From Desulfosporosinus sp. UBA5188 (lineage in GTDB: Bacteria; Bacillota; Desulfitobacteriia; Desulfitobacteriales; Desulfitobacteriaceae): a stretch of DNA of 46,288 nucleotides. The stretch is from NCBI GenBank assembly GCA_002413075.1, contig DHWG01000016.1, forward strand, positions 8,566-54,853, given 5' to 3'. The notes beneath the pieces are model-generated. The model was given only the letters and a program-made list of their open reading frames with translations. It searched no databases and was not told where the DNA came from. A program made the position numbers and the translations under genes. Positions 24,728-33,104 of the stretch are shown here, piece by piece. Within the stretch, counting starts at the first letter, position 1; each line of letters opens with the position of its first letter.

Positions 24728-26116
24728 ATGTCAGATTATACAATCCGCAGATATCGCCAAAGTCTAATTCTTGGCCTCATTGGGGTCGTAAAAGATCTTT
24801 TTCCATCCGAACAACTCAAAATTGCTCACTCGATCCTCGACGGTGTTTACTGTGAGCTAAATGGCTCGCTACTTTCTTCGAGAGAAGTGCAGAAAATTGA
24901 GGATCATTTACGCACCTGGGTTCTTGCCGATCAAGCCATCGCCTCTGAGCCTAGGAAAGATCATTTATATCATTGTCAGATAGACAATCATGTGATAAAT
25001 ACGATCTACCCCCCCCTGGAACGATCAGGTTCCTTAAAATACTTTAAACTCATCCATTTCTCACCCGGTTTTATCCTACTCTTTCCGAACGCCAATGAAC
25101 CGGAGACTCTTGCTCCCTTTGTTTCTCCGGAAAAGCTCTCTGCAACCTTCTCCGAAACCCAACATTGGTTAGAAAACTTACACCTTTCTACCGTTCAAGA
25201 TGTTAATGCCATTATAACCGCAAAATCTTCTCACGACTTAATTTGTTTGGCTGAGGCTTTACATGAGAAGAAAATATCCTTAATTGCTGATCAGATTTTT
25301 GATAAACGTCGCAACGTCCGAGTCATCTTGATATCTGGTCCGACTTCATCTGGTAAAACGACGTTCGCCCAACGTTTGTCAACGCAATTACGCGTCAATG
25401 GTCTTCGCCCAGTTGCCCTATCCCTCGATAATTACTTTCTAGCGCGAGAAGATACCCCCTGTGATTCCTGTGGAGAATATGATTTCGAGTGTATAGAAGC
25501 CCTTGATTTACCCCTGCTTGCGAACCATTTAAGTGCTCTGATTAGAGGCGAAGAAGTTGAGACTCCGGTCTTTGATTTTGTCAACGGTCGACGATCCCCC
25601 ACAGGTATCTGCATGAACCTATGTCCCGACGAGATCCTCGTTATTGAAGGGATCCATGCCTTGAACCCTTATTTAGTACCTACCCTTGATCATAACCAAA
25701 CATTCAAGATTTATGTTAGTGCCTTATTTCAACTTAATATTGATCCCTATAATCGCGTCCCCACGACAGATGTTCGGCTTATTCGCCGACTTGTTAGAGA
25801 CGATAAATTTCGAGGCATTAAGCCAGAGAAAACACTAGCACAGTGGGACAGTGTTCGTCGAGGGGAAAATAATAATATCTTTCCGTATCAAGAAGAAGCG
25901 GATGTGATGTTTAACTCTAGCCTATTGTACGAACTCAATGCCTTGCGCCCCTTCGCCGAACATCTCTTAATCTCCATTACACAGGAGTGCCCTAATTATG
26001 CAACCGCCGTTCATCTCTTAACCCTTCTTTCATTTTTTGATCAGTTGGACACTTCCACCGTGCCCTTCAATTCAATACTAAGAGAATTTTTGGGTGGGTG
26101 TACCTACAATAACTAG
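24728..26116 (+). CDS. Uridine-kinase-like nucleoside kinase with tRNA-synthetase-derived N-terminus
   Basis: A 462-residue protein. The C-terminal half is a P-loop kinase of the phosphoribulokinase/uridine kinase family: Walker A GPTSSGKTT (204-212), the substrate-binding SLDNYF segment, DFEC followed by DLPLLANHL, and ILVIEGIHALNPYLVP. Residues 70-190 resemble the second additional (editing) domain of threonyl-tRNA synthetase (FSPGFILLFPNA), as in related Clostridia proteins; the usual extra N-terminal TGS domain is not obvious, and residues 1-70 are unrecognised. Role: probably phosphorylation of uridine or another nucleoside, not proven. It ends at a bidirectional terminator. Confidence 0.85.
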   Translation: MSDYTIRRYRQSLILGLIGVVKDLFPSEQLKIAHSILDGVYCELNGSLLSSREVQKIEDHLRTWVLADQAIASEPRKDHLYHCQIDNHVINTIYPPLERSGSLKYFKLIHFSPGFILLFPNANEPETLAPFVSPEKLSATFSETQHWLENLHLSTVQDVNAIITAKSSHDLICLAEALHEKKISLIADQIFDKRRNVRVILISGPTSSGKTTFAQRLSTQLRVNGLRPVALSLDNYFLAREDTPCDSCGEYDFECIEALDLPLLANHLSALIRGEEVETPVFDFVNGRRSPTGICMNLCPDEILVIEGIHALNPYLVPTLDHNQTFKIYVSALFQLNIDPYNRVPTTDVRLIRRLVRDDKFRGIKPEKTLAQWDSVRRGENNNIFPYQEEADVMFNSSLLYELNALRPFAEHLLISITQECPNYATAVHLLTLLSFFDQLDTSTVPFNSILREFLGGCTYNN

Positions 26117-26136
26117 AGGCTAATAGCCATAAAATA

Positions 26137-26175
26137 AGCAAAGCACGAAGAGGGATCACCTCTTCGTGCTTTGCT
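26137..26175. terminator. Bidirectional terminator between convergent units
   Basis: A 17-bp perfect stem (AGCAAAGCACGAAGAGG and complement) with a five-base loop between the kinase gene and the tautomerase end of the minus-strand operon. Confidence 0.9.
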
Positions 26176-26197
26176 TCTAAGTATCTTCTGTACAGAA

Positions 26198-26383
26198 CTA
26201 TCTGTCGCAGGCAAGTATTCCAGCTTTGGCTAAGTTTTCCTTTGGCATGTCCCGGATGATAATCGTCACACTTTCTGCTGGAGCCCCAATGGATTCCACA
26301 ATAGCTTGAGTGACTTTTGCTACGAGTAATCGTTTCTGTTCGACTGTGCGCCCTTCAATGAGCTCAACTTGGACGATTGGCAT
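26198..26383 (-). CDS. 4-oxalocrotonate tautomerase family protein
   Basis: A 61-residue tautomerase-superfamily subunit. The start is set at ATG 26383 so that Pro follows Met; after Met removal the N-terminal proline is the catalytic base (PIVQVELIEGR). The GTG three codons upstream would bury that proline and is rejected. An Arg pattern similar to the family (RTVEQKR, IIIRDMP) is present. It overlaps the end of mgsA by 20 bases, so the two are translationally linked. Substrate unknown; such proteins are widespread in Firmicutes without a known pathway. Confidence 0.9.
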   Translation of the reverse strand: MPIVQVELIEGRTVEQKRLLVAKVTQAIVESIGAPAESVTIIIRDMPKENLAKAGILACDR

Positions 26384-26771
26384 TGCTTTCACCCCCCTCC
26401 AAACGTTGTCTTACATAAGTCATAAGAATTTTTGCGCTTTGTCTATTGGTTGCCAAAGGAACATTATGAACATCACAAACACGTAATAATGCGGCTATGT
26501 CTGGTTCATGTGCCTGAGCTGTTAGCGGATCCCGCAGGAAAATAATCATATCCAGCTTATGTGTAGCGACCAGACTGCCAATTTGTTGATCTCCCCCTAA
26601 GGGACCTGACAAAAGCGCATTCACGATCAATCCAGTGTGTTGTTGAATGAGCTTACCCGTTGTTCCCGTTGCGGTTAATTCACACTGAGCTAAGATATCT
26701 TGATGTGTTTTGGCAAATTCGATCATCTCTGGTTTCTTTTCATCATGAGCAACCAACGCTATTTTTAACAT
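26364..26771 (-). CDS. mgsA: Methylglyoxal synthase
   Basis: A 135-residue enzyme converting dihydroxyacetone phosphate to methylglyoxal and phosphate. Visible motifs: the opening KIALVAHDEKKPEM with the conserved His, TATGTTGKLI, the catalytic-site block SGPLGGDQQIG, FLRDPLTAQAHEPD, and CDVHNVPLATN. The start is ATG 26771, with AAAGGAG four to seven bases upstream; a longer frame from 26816 has none. It lies fourth in a five-gene minus-strand operon, between the GIY-YIG gene and the tautomerase gene. Confidence 0.96.
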   Translation of the reverse strand: MLKIALVAHDEKKPEMIEFAKTHQDILAQCELTATGTTGKLIQQHTGLIVNALLSGPLGGDQQIGSLVATHKLDMIIFLRDPLTAQAHEPDIAALLRVCDVHNVPLATNRQSAKILMTYVRQRLEGGESNANRPS

Positions 26772-26781
26772 AAATGCTCCT

Positions 26782-27123
26782 TTAATCGTTCTGTTTTCGC
26801 AATTCCTGAGATGCATCTGAAATTAAGAAAGTCAAATTACTCCGCTCTGCAATTGGATATATCATTTTTGGATCCCTAATCAATTGAACCTTTTCTGGTC
26901 GTTGGCATCTTTTTATGGCGTGTTCCAGACGGAGAGCATCGCTCCAGGTGCCCACCTCCCAAGCTTGCACGAATGAAACTGGTCGATGTGAGGCGGTGTA
27001 TTTTGCTTTGTTCCCTGCTGAACACTCACCATTATGTTCACGCTCTCTCCGTATAAGATCTGTCGTTGCGCCTGTGTAAATGGTCTTGTTGCCGCATAAC
27101 GCTAGGTACACCCAATAGCCCAT
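26782..27123 (-). CDS. GIY-YIG endonuclease-domain protein (YhbQ/UPF0213-like)
   Basis: A 113-residue single-domain GIY-YIG protein: YWVYLALC with the first Tyr, IYTGATTDLIRRERE with the Tyr-x-Gly and Arg, HNGECSAGNKAKYTASHRP, and the catalytic Glu in ALRLEHAIK. Length slightly exceeds the ~95-residue YhbQ norm. GGAGG precedes the ATG, which is four bases after the mqnA stop. Nuclease activity is likely but the biological role of UPF0213 proteins is unclear. Confidence 0.92.
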   Translation of the reverse strand: MGYWVYLALCGNKTIYTGATTDLIRREREHNGECSAGNKAKYTASHRPVSFVQAWEVGTWSDALRLEHAIKRCQRPEKVQLIRDPKMIYPIAERSNLTFLISDASQELRKQND

Positions 27124-27126
27124 GTT

Positions 27127-27945
27127 TTACGCCTCCGGCCAAAACTCGAGGATCGGACGACTTGGTAATAGCTTCAGCTCGAAACACAAATCCAAGTATT
27201 TCTGGAGGGCTGAAATCAGAGTGGAATCTAGGCCATAATTAAATTGCGCAAAATAATCTCTCCAGAAATCCAGCGATCCTCCAAGCATCGTTTGACACGT
27301 CATAACGATGTCCTCTATGTTGCTCAGCGCCTTATCCTTAGCTTCAAGTAGCAAGCGATAGACGATCTTTAGCTCTTCTTCCCGCTCATAAATCAACTTT
27401 TTTGGGAAAGCCCAAACGGCATAAGTCATGGAAGATCCAGTGTAATTAAACCATTCTTCACCTAAATCATAGATATAGCAATTCGGCTTATTAAGCGCTG
27501 CTTGTATTGCAGGATCTGCAATCAGAAGCGCAGCATCTGCCTTGGCAAACATCCTCTGAAGATTAGAGGGCATAGTCAAATAACGGGGAGCAACTCCGTA
27601 GTGATGATGGAGCAAAATCTTGGTCATATTTACGGAAGTTGCAGAAGTGTCTGTCAACGCAACGGTCAAACCATCCAGATCTTGTAAAGGAACTTTAGAG
27701 AATAAGAGAATCGACCCGACCCGTCCTTTGGTAGAGACAGAAAGGTTTGGCAAAACAGCATATTCCTCCCAATGTTCTCCATAGGAAAAGGCACTAATCG
27801 GAGCCATATCAATTCGTCCATCCGACAACATAGCATTATGTCCCGTAGGCTCGGCCGTGATCGACTCCAATAAAGGATGTTTTTTAGGTAAAAAATGAAA
27901 CATTGGCAACATATTGGTATTTGGGTTATGTCCAATGCGTATCAT
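27127..27945 (-). CDS. mqnA: Chorismate dehydratase (menaquinone, futalosine route)
   Basis: A 272-residue periplasmic-binding-protein-like enzyme that converts chorismate to 3-[(1-carboxyvinyl)oxy]benzoate, the first step of the futalosine menaquinone pathway. MqnA features: GRIDMAPISAFSYGEH, GRVGSILLFSKVP, the ALTDTSATSVNM block, and YIYDLGEEWFNYTG with the family's WxxxTGxxMxxAxW end. MqnD is related, but the VGSILLFSKVP and LGEEW stretches favour MqnA. The start has AAGGGG upstream. The product feeds MqnE, encoded far away at 2716-3816. Confidence 0.92.
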   Translation of the reverse strand: MIRIGHNPNTNMLPMFHFLPKKHPLLESITAEPTGHNAMLSDGRIDMAPISAFSYGEHWEEYAVLPNLSVSTKGRVGSILLFSKVPLQDLDGLTVALTDTSATSVNMTKILLHHHYGVAPRYLTMPSNLQRMFAKADAALLIADPAIQAALNKPNCYIYDLGEEWFNYTGSSMTYAVWAFPKKLIYEREEELKIVYRLLLEAKDKALSNIEDIVMTCQTMLGGSLDFWRDYFAQFNYGLDSTLISALQKYLDLCFELKLLPSRPILEFWPEA

Positions 27946-27957
27946 GCGTGTTCCCCT

Positions 27958-28716
27958 TCATTTTAACGTATTGCGTAATTGTCCGATTGTTGCAATCTTG
28001 ACGATCACTTCGTCCCCCGGTTGCATCGGTCCAACCCCTTCCGGGGTACCTGTCAAAACAACATCTCCTGGGAAAAGCGTCATAACTTGCGAGATAAAAC
28101 TTATGAGTTTTGGCACTGAAGTAATAAAGTTTCGGGTATTGGAAGACTGTTGAACGACACCATTAAGCAGAAGTTGCACATCCAACTGGCTTGGATCGAC
28201 ATCGGTCACAACCCAAGGGCCGATTGGGCAAAACGTATCAAAGGATTTCCCACGGGTCCATTGACCATCAATTTTTTGCAAATCCCTTGCCGTTACGTCA
28301 TTAGCGCATGTATACCCAAAAATAGCTTTAGTGGCTTCAACTTCTGTGGCATCTTTGATGGTTGTCCCGATCACCACGGCAAGTTCTGCTTCATAGTCAA
28401 CCTGCTGACTGATTTTAGGGTAGATAATCGCCTCATCTGGACCGATAACACAGGTCGGTGGCTTAATGAAAATAACCGGTTCCTCCGGTAATGCATGGTT
28501 CATCTCTTTAATGTGCAATGCGTAATTTAGCCCGACGCAGACTACTTTGCTCGGCTGGACAGGGGCCAACAAAGTCACCTCATCTAAGGATAACCATTGA
28601 GTGGTTAATTGACATAAAGGATCCAGGAAATTTCTGTCTACAAGCTGTAGCTTGTCCTCTTGGATACACCCATACCCAATTTCTTGATCTCTGTTCATAA
28701 AACGAACATATTTCAT
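27958..28716 (-). CDS. Fumarylacetoacetate hydrolase family protein
   Basis: A 252-residue FAH-superfamily enzyme (residues about 50-250 form the catalytic domain). Visible features: VGLNYALHIKEM, VIFIKPPT, VDYEAELAVVIG with metal-ligand Glu, GYTCANDVTARDLQ, WTRGKSFDTFCPIGPWVV, and the closing LFPGDVVLTGTPEGVGPM. Family members include acylpyruvases and 2-hydroxyhepta-2,4-diene-dioate isomerases; which reaction is catalysed is not decided. The start at 28716 has GAAGGGG nine bases upstream. It heads the minus-strand operon with mqnA, GIY-YIG, mgsA and the tautomerase gene. Confidence 0.93.
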   Translation of the reverse strand: MKYVRFMNRDQEIGYGCIQEDKLQLVDRNFLDPLCQLTTQWLSLDEVTLLAPVQPSKVVCVGLNYALHIKEMNHALPEEPVIFIKPPTCVIGPDEAIIYPKISQQVDYEAELAVVIGTTIKDATEVEATKAIFGYTCANDVTARDLQKIDGQWTRGKSFDTFCPIGPWVVTDVDPSQLDVQLLLNGVVQQSSNTRNFITSVPKLISFISQVMTLFPGDVVLTGTPEGVGPMQPGDEVIVKIATIGQLRNTLK

Positions 28717-28751
28717 CAGGATCAACCCCTTCTATCTTCTCATAGTATTTC

Positions 28752-29248
28752 TTATTCTATTCTCTTTACGTTGTACAATTCCTTCTCTCTAGGAGCAAAC
28801 GCCTTCCAATAGAACACACTCGCGATCAGATATAGAATCGCTGTGATAAAGTAAGGGACGCTATAATTTGTCTTTTCCATCAGCCACCCTCCAAATATTG
28901 CACTTGCAGCTCTACTAAGATTCTGAGCCATTCCCACGAGACTGGCCACTGAAGCACCAGCGGGAGTAAACCAGTTCCTGTTAAACCAAGTGCCAAAAGC
29001 AACGTGCGCTTTTTTCCCCATAGATCGGCCAAAATCCCTACGGGTAGAGAAAGAACTCCCGTGGCGAGCAAGCCTATCGCCAATATTTGCCCTAAAAAGC
29101 TTTCACTTCGTCCTAACTGCAAGACAACAATGCCGAAAAGCATCGTAAAGGCACCTGTACTCAGGGTCGTTATAAATGACATAAGTAAAAAAACCTTGGC
29201 GTTGGGCGAACAGTTTTGGAAAAATTCTCTGTATGGCAATTTCGTCAC
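28752..29248 (-). pseudogene. MFS transporter remnant (internal deletion, frameshift)
   Basis: Two frames together encode parts of one major facilitator. The N-terminal frame (from GTG 29248) has two to three membrane helices and the canonical loop-2-3 motif GILADLWGKKR, then ends abruptly. The other frame carries what reads as the last two helices (PAGASVASLVGMAQNLSRAAS then FGGWLMEK). Joined they give about 165 residues against the usual 400, so most of the middle is missing and the join is out of frame, around 28930-28990. It lies beside the operon starting at 28716 and is probably decaying. Confidence 0.85.
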
Positions 29249-29272
29249 CCTCTTCGCGTTACGAAATATATT

Positions 29273-29923
29273 TTAACATGAATTAAAGTTAAAAAAAAGG
29301 CAGATTTTAGTCACTGGACATTCTTCACAACGTGGTTTCCTTGCTACACAGATTCGTCTTCCTTGAAAAATCAAAAGATGATGAACGAACGACCAACTTT
29401 CCCGAGGAAATAGTTTCATAAGTTCTTCTTCAACTTTTTCAGGTGTTTTGCCATGAGCAATGCCTAAACGATGAGCCACACGAAAAACATGCGTATCAAC
29501 AGCTATTGCGGGAATACCAAAGGCATTACTGCCAACGACATTGGCGGTTTTACGTCCCACACCTGGTAGTTGTCTCAACAAATCTAGTTCTTCTGGCACC
29601 TGTCCTTTAAATTTCTCAACAAGAACCCGACAAGTCGCGATAATATTCTTAGCTTTAGTATGGAATAAACCGAGGGATCGAATTCTATTTTCCAGTTCTA
29701 TTTGGCCTAAAGAAATCATCAATTCAGGCGTATTCGCGTCAATAAAAAGGGAAGCCGTAACCTTATTAACTCTCTCATCAGTGCATTGCGCAGATAATAT
29801 TGTAGCAATTAATAGTTCAAACGGCGAATGAAATTCTAGCTCACAGTGCGCATCGGGAAACGTCTTCTGTAAAGCGGTTAAGATGAGGTCAGCTTGTACT
29901 TTATCAGATTTACTTTGTGCCAT
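29273..29923 (-). CDS. nth: Endonuclease III
   Basis: A 216-residue DNA glycosylase/AP lyase acting on oxidised pyrimidines. The helix-hairpin-helix is LPGVGRKTANVV with the catalytic Lys; the catalytic Asp lies in AVDTHVFRVAHRLG. The C-terminal Fe-S cluster motif is complete: C-x6-C-x2-C-x5-C in the last 25 residues. Length is normal. The GGGGG ribosome site precedes the ATG. It is directly downstream of the HD-GYP gene with about 20 bases between, so the two may be co-transcribed. Confidence 0.97.
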   Translation of the reverse strand: MAQSKSDKVQADLILTALQKTFPDAHCELEFHSPFELLIATILSAQCTDERVNKVTASLFIDANTPELMISLGQIELENRIRSLGLFHTKAKNIIATCRVLVEKFKGQVPEELDLLRQLPGVGRKTANVVGSNAFGIPAIAVDTHVFRVAHRLGIAHGKTPEKVEEELMKLFPRESWSFVHHLLIFQGRRICVARKPRCEECPVTKICLFFNFNSC

Positions 29924-29944
29924 GATCTATACCCCCTGTTGTAA

Positions 29945-31003
29945 TTAGCCGAGAACTTTTTCTATAAATATAGTGCGTTTTTCCACCATGTCATATTCTT
30001 TAACATCATTTTGACCAAATTCAGATTCATCAAAAACTCGAATAATTGGTCGAGTTGGCATACTTAAATTTTGATCCACCACAACTCCGATTTCACCAGT
30101 ATTTAGACGCACGGATATCCCTGTTGGATAAGCCGCAATATTTTTTAGAAATTGACGAACCATCTCTAATGGGTAGAGTGTCCCAGCTAGACCCATTAGA
30201 ATTTCACATGCCTCATGTGGCATAATCCGCTGTTCTGTGCTATGGTCTGATGTAAACTTGTCATAAAAATCCGCAATCGCCACAATTTGAGCCAATGGGT
30301 GGATTTCCCCTTCATTCAGATGCCGGGGGTAACCTGTTCCATTCATATATTCATGATGCTGAAAAGCAATGTGGGCAATAATCAAGTTAAGATCTTTTCT
30401 TTTCTTAAGATCTTCAAAGCCAAGGGTCGTATGCGTTTTGAAAAGTTCCGCTTGTTCTATTGTCATTTCACTGTCTAAATTAAACAGTTTAGAATCAAGT
30501 TGCACCTTACCAATATCGTGTAGTATTGCGCCGACGGCTAAGTTCTCTAGCTTTTCTTGATCTAAATACAGCGCTTTACCTAAGACTGTTGATAGAACAC
30601 AGACATTAACAGAATGAGCAAACATCTGGTTGTCCTTACTACGCATATCCATCATATTTACTAGGATATCCTTCTTGAACAAAATTTCCGCAACAATATT
30701 ATTAATAACTTTTTTCAACTCAAAGCATTCAATATCTTTCCCTAACCTAATATAACGTGTACTTTTCTCTAGAATATCCAAGGCATCACGACGATGTTCT
30801 TCACTTATCACATCTTCAACTATGACATCATTAAAACGTTCATCTTCGATATATAGTATGGAAATGCCCATGTCTCTTAATTTAGCTATATATAATGGCG
30901 TGAGTTTAACACCTTTACCTAACAAGATCCTACCCGAACTGGAAAAAATAGTTTTAGCTAAAATATCTCCCATCGTTAATGAGTTGACACTTACTTGGCG
31001 CAT
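29945..31003 (-). CDS. HD-GYP domain protein, predicted c-di-GMP phosphodiesterase
   Basis: A 352-residue protein. The HD-GYP domain (about 115-280) holds HDIGK (162-166), HHE (216-218) and GTGYP (222-226), the residues expected in active enzymes that hydrolyse cyclic di-GMP. The N-terminal 100 residues form a small domain of the type seen before many HD-GYP cores (MGDILAKTIFSSSGRILLGKG). The C-terminal 60 residues resemble a small PilZ-like or SH3-like beta region, not assigned. GGAAGGAG lies upstream of the ATG. Divergent from the TSUP gene. Confidence 0.92.
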   Translation of the reverse strand: MRQVSVNSLTMGDILAKTIFSSSGRILLGKGVKLTPLYIAKLRDMGISILYIEDERFNDVIVEDVISEEHRRDALDILEKSTRYIRLGKDIECFELKKVINNIVAEILFKKDILVNMMDMRSKDNQMFAHSVNVCVLSTVLGKALYLDQEKLENLAVGAILHDIGKVQLDSKLFNLDSEMTIEQAELFKTHTTLGFEDLKKRKDLNLIIAHIAFQHHEYMNGTGYPRHLNEGEIHPLAQIVAIADFYDKFTSDHSTEQRIMPHEACEILMGLAGTLYPLEMVRQFLKNIAAYPTGISVRLNTGEIGVVVDQNLSMPTRPIIRVFDESEFGQNDVKEYDMVEKRTIFIEKVLG

Positions 31004-31053
31004 TAAAAGATTGCTCCTTCCTATCCCAGTCTCGATTACTTTTAAGATGACGG

Positions 31054-31072
31054 ATACGCTAGAAGAGCGTAT
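31054..31072. promoter_or_regulatory. Inverted repeat between divergent HD-GYP and TSUP genes
   Basis: ATACGCT and AGCGTAT form a perfect 7-bp inverted repeat with a five-base spacer (AGAAG), in the 110-base gap between the two divergent genes. It could be an operator or short hairpin; no known site is recognised. Confidence 0.35.
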
Positions 31073-31113
31073 ACTCTAGTAAGTAAGTATTATGAGCGAA
31101 GGAATTAAATATT

Positions 31114-31863
31114 GTGCTAAATATTTTTATCATTTGCACCTTGGGCTTCCTGGCTGCGCTAGTGGATGCAATTGCCGGAGGAGGAGGTCTCATTAGCCTA
31201 CCAGCCCTACTGATGGTAGGTGTCCCCCCCCATCTTGCTCTAGGAACCAATAAATTCGCGGCATCCATGGCCTCTCTGAACAGTTCCATAACGTTCGCGC
31301 GCTCCGGGAAAGTACACATTCCACTGGTAAAGTGGCAAATTCCCTTTACTCTAATCGGCGCCATCCTTGGGGCTTGGGCCGTTCTCCGTGTTAGCTCAGC
31401 TTTTTTAAGCAAAGCAGTTCTAGTCTTAATATTAATCGTTGGTATTTATACGATGGTCCATAAAAGTTTAGGAATGGAGAATAAATTCAAGGGGCTCAAT
31501 TCTCGCAATATTGTACTTGGGTGCCTATTTGCCTTAGCCTTAGGATTTTATGATGGATTTTTCGGGCCAGGAACTGGATCGTTCCTCATTTTCTCTTTTA
31601 TTGCGATCTTCGGGTTCGACTTCGTCGTTGCCTCAGCGAATTCTAAAGTGTTAAACTTCGCAAGCAATTTCGCGGCGCTCCTAATCTTTGCTTGGAATGG
31701 TAAAATTCTCTTGTACTATGGAATCCCCATGGCATTATTTATGGTTTTAGGCTCCTACGTCGGAACGAGGCTGGCCATTAAGCGCGGAGCAGCACTCGTC
31801 AAACCGATCTTTATCACGATGTCTCTATTAGTAGCTGCGAAGCTCATATATCAGTCTTTATAA
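31114..31863 (+). CDS. TSUP-family (TauE/SafE-like) permease
   Basis: A 249-residue integral membrane protein with about eight helices, the usual TSUP size. The conserved N-terminal block is GFLAALVDAIAGGGGLISLPALL, and the second repeat half shows GFYDGFFGPGTGSFLIF, both typical of TauE/SafE sulfite/organosulfonate exporters. Substrate is not predictable; sulfur-containing anions are plausible in a sulfate-reducer-like host. The GTG start has a GAAGGAA site about seven bases upstream. A terminator follows the stop. Confidence 0.92.
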   Translation: MLNIFIICTLGFLAALVDAIAGGGGLISLPALLMVGVPPHLALGTNKFAASMASLNSSITFARSGKVHIPLVKWQIPFTLIGAILGAWAVLRVSSAFLSKAVLVLILIVGIYTMVHKSLGMENKFKGLNSRNIVLGCLFALALGFYDGFFGPGTGSFLIFSFIAIFGFDFVVASANSKVLNFASNFAALLIFAWNGKILLYYGIPMALFMVLGSYVGTRLAIKRGAALVKPIFITMSLLVAAKLIYQSL

Positions 31864-31941
31864 TACCTTATCTCCATGAAACAAGACATACAAACATGAT
31901 ACAAACTTTGAACCTATCGCAAATGCTCTAAAACAAGGCTA

Positions 31942-31970
31942 AAAAAGACTCCCTGAATGGGAGTCTTTTT
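31942..31970. terminator. Bidirectional terminator
   Basis: AAAAAGACTCCC, four-base loop, GGGAGTCTTTTT: perfect hairpin with A/T tails on both sides, between the convergent TSUP and PRC-barrel genes. Confidence 0.9.
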
Positions 31971-32014
31971 TATAAGTCCTAATCTTTCTCAATTACAACA
32001 GATAATATATTTTA

Positions 32015-32854
32015 TTAGTTTTTCTGTAAGTGGGAAGTCACTTCCATCAAGGTACTCCTAGATGTTATATGAGTCACAATATCGGGCGTAATGCGTTCTC
32101 CTGCACGTAATACTTCGGTATTATCAAGAATGATATCTTTTTCAACCTTTTTACCAATAAAATATTGCAGTTGGCGTTGTTCAAAAAGGTTAAAACTTGT
32201 TTCATTTTCAATGGGTGCAACTTCTTCTAAAGAGTCAACTTTTGGTGCAAGATCTACGTCTTCCGAAATGTTTTCTTCTGTTGCAAGATCTACGTCTTTA
32301 GTAAAGACTGTTTCTTCGATGGGAACCGCTACGTCTGGTGCTTGAATCTTTATTTCCCGCTTGGTTTCTGTCATTTGATGGTTTGGAACGGATGGAGAAC
32401 CCTCAACAATCAGCAATTCCTTGCCTAAAGTAATGACTTCTTCTACCCCTACTTGATGCATTTCACCCTGTGCCTCAAAAAGGCAAACCGCTATTTGGCC
32501 TGTTTCTTCATCAATGAGTAATTCTGTCACTTCTCCGATGAGTTGCCCCTTTTTCGTTAAAACCTTTGTTCCTAAAACGCGAGTGTCTTGCTTCAATAGC
32601 CTCTGTGCCTCAATATTTTGAGCGACATCTTGAATGACACCAGGATTAGGGATCGTCATCGCAAACTCCCCAAGTCCCAATAGATCTGCAAAGGCTATAA
32701 CCTTTGCCCCAAAAATGTCGGTCGGTTGATCAACAATCACGAAATCTAACGTTTTTTCCTGAGGATTGAGAACGAGGTCCTTCACAACTCCCACTTGAGT
32801 TCCGTCCAAAATACTGATAATCCGCAATCCGACAATTTCCTTTGTTGGCTTCAT
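32015..32854 (-). CDS. PRC-barrel domain protein
   Basis: A 279-residue soluble protein. It has two PRC-barrel-like regions (about residues 4-75 and 95-150: IISILDGTQVGVVKDLVLNPQ, then VLTKKGQLIGEVTELLIDEETG). A Glu/Asp-rich middle repeats VDLA-type segments (185-220), then a C-terminal stretch (about 225-279) of FxxRQLQYFIGKKVEKDI type. PRC barrels act as small structural or adaptor modules, for example in RNA processing (RimM) or membrane-linked assemblies. Function here is unknown. It diverges from the GGDEF gene. Confidence 0.85.
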   Translation of the reverse strand: MKPTKEIVGLRIISILDGTQVGVVKDLVLNPQEKTLDFVIVDQPTDIFGAKVIAFADLLGLGEFAMTIPNPGVIQDVAQNIEAQRLLKQDTRVLGTKVLTKKGQLIGEVTELLIDEETGQIAVCLFEAQGEMHQVGVEEVITLGKELLIVEGSPSVPNHQMTETKREIKIQAPDVAVPIEETVFTKDVDLATEENISEDVDLAPKVDSLEEVAPIENETSFNLFEQRQLQYFIGKKVEKDIILDNTEVLRAGERITPDIVTHITSRSTLMEVTSHLQKN

Positions 32855-33104
32855 GAGTCATCTAGCCCCCTATTATTATTTTAAATTATTTGGAGATCTT
32901 TTTTGACCATTAAGGGTTTGAACTCAAGAAGACGAAGAGTTTTCATGGTCAATCTTTATTATTGGTTCGACAGAAAATTTGATTCTCCTTCTTATTGTTT
33001 CTTCTTTCTCCTTCATTCATAGGCCGATCAAAAAATGTATCACTAAAGGATTATTCAAATTGAAAGAGAATACTATGATTTATAGAGAAGTTGGAGGTCT
33101 TGCA

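Noticed and set aside
28752..29248. Two separate small membrane proteins
   Set aside because: Each is a fragment of one MFS transporter; motifs from loop 2-3 and the last two helices belong together.
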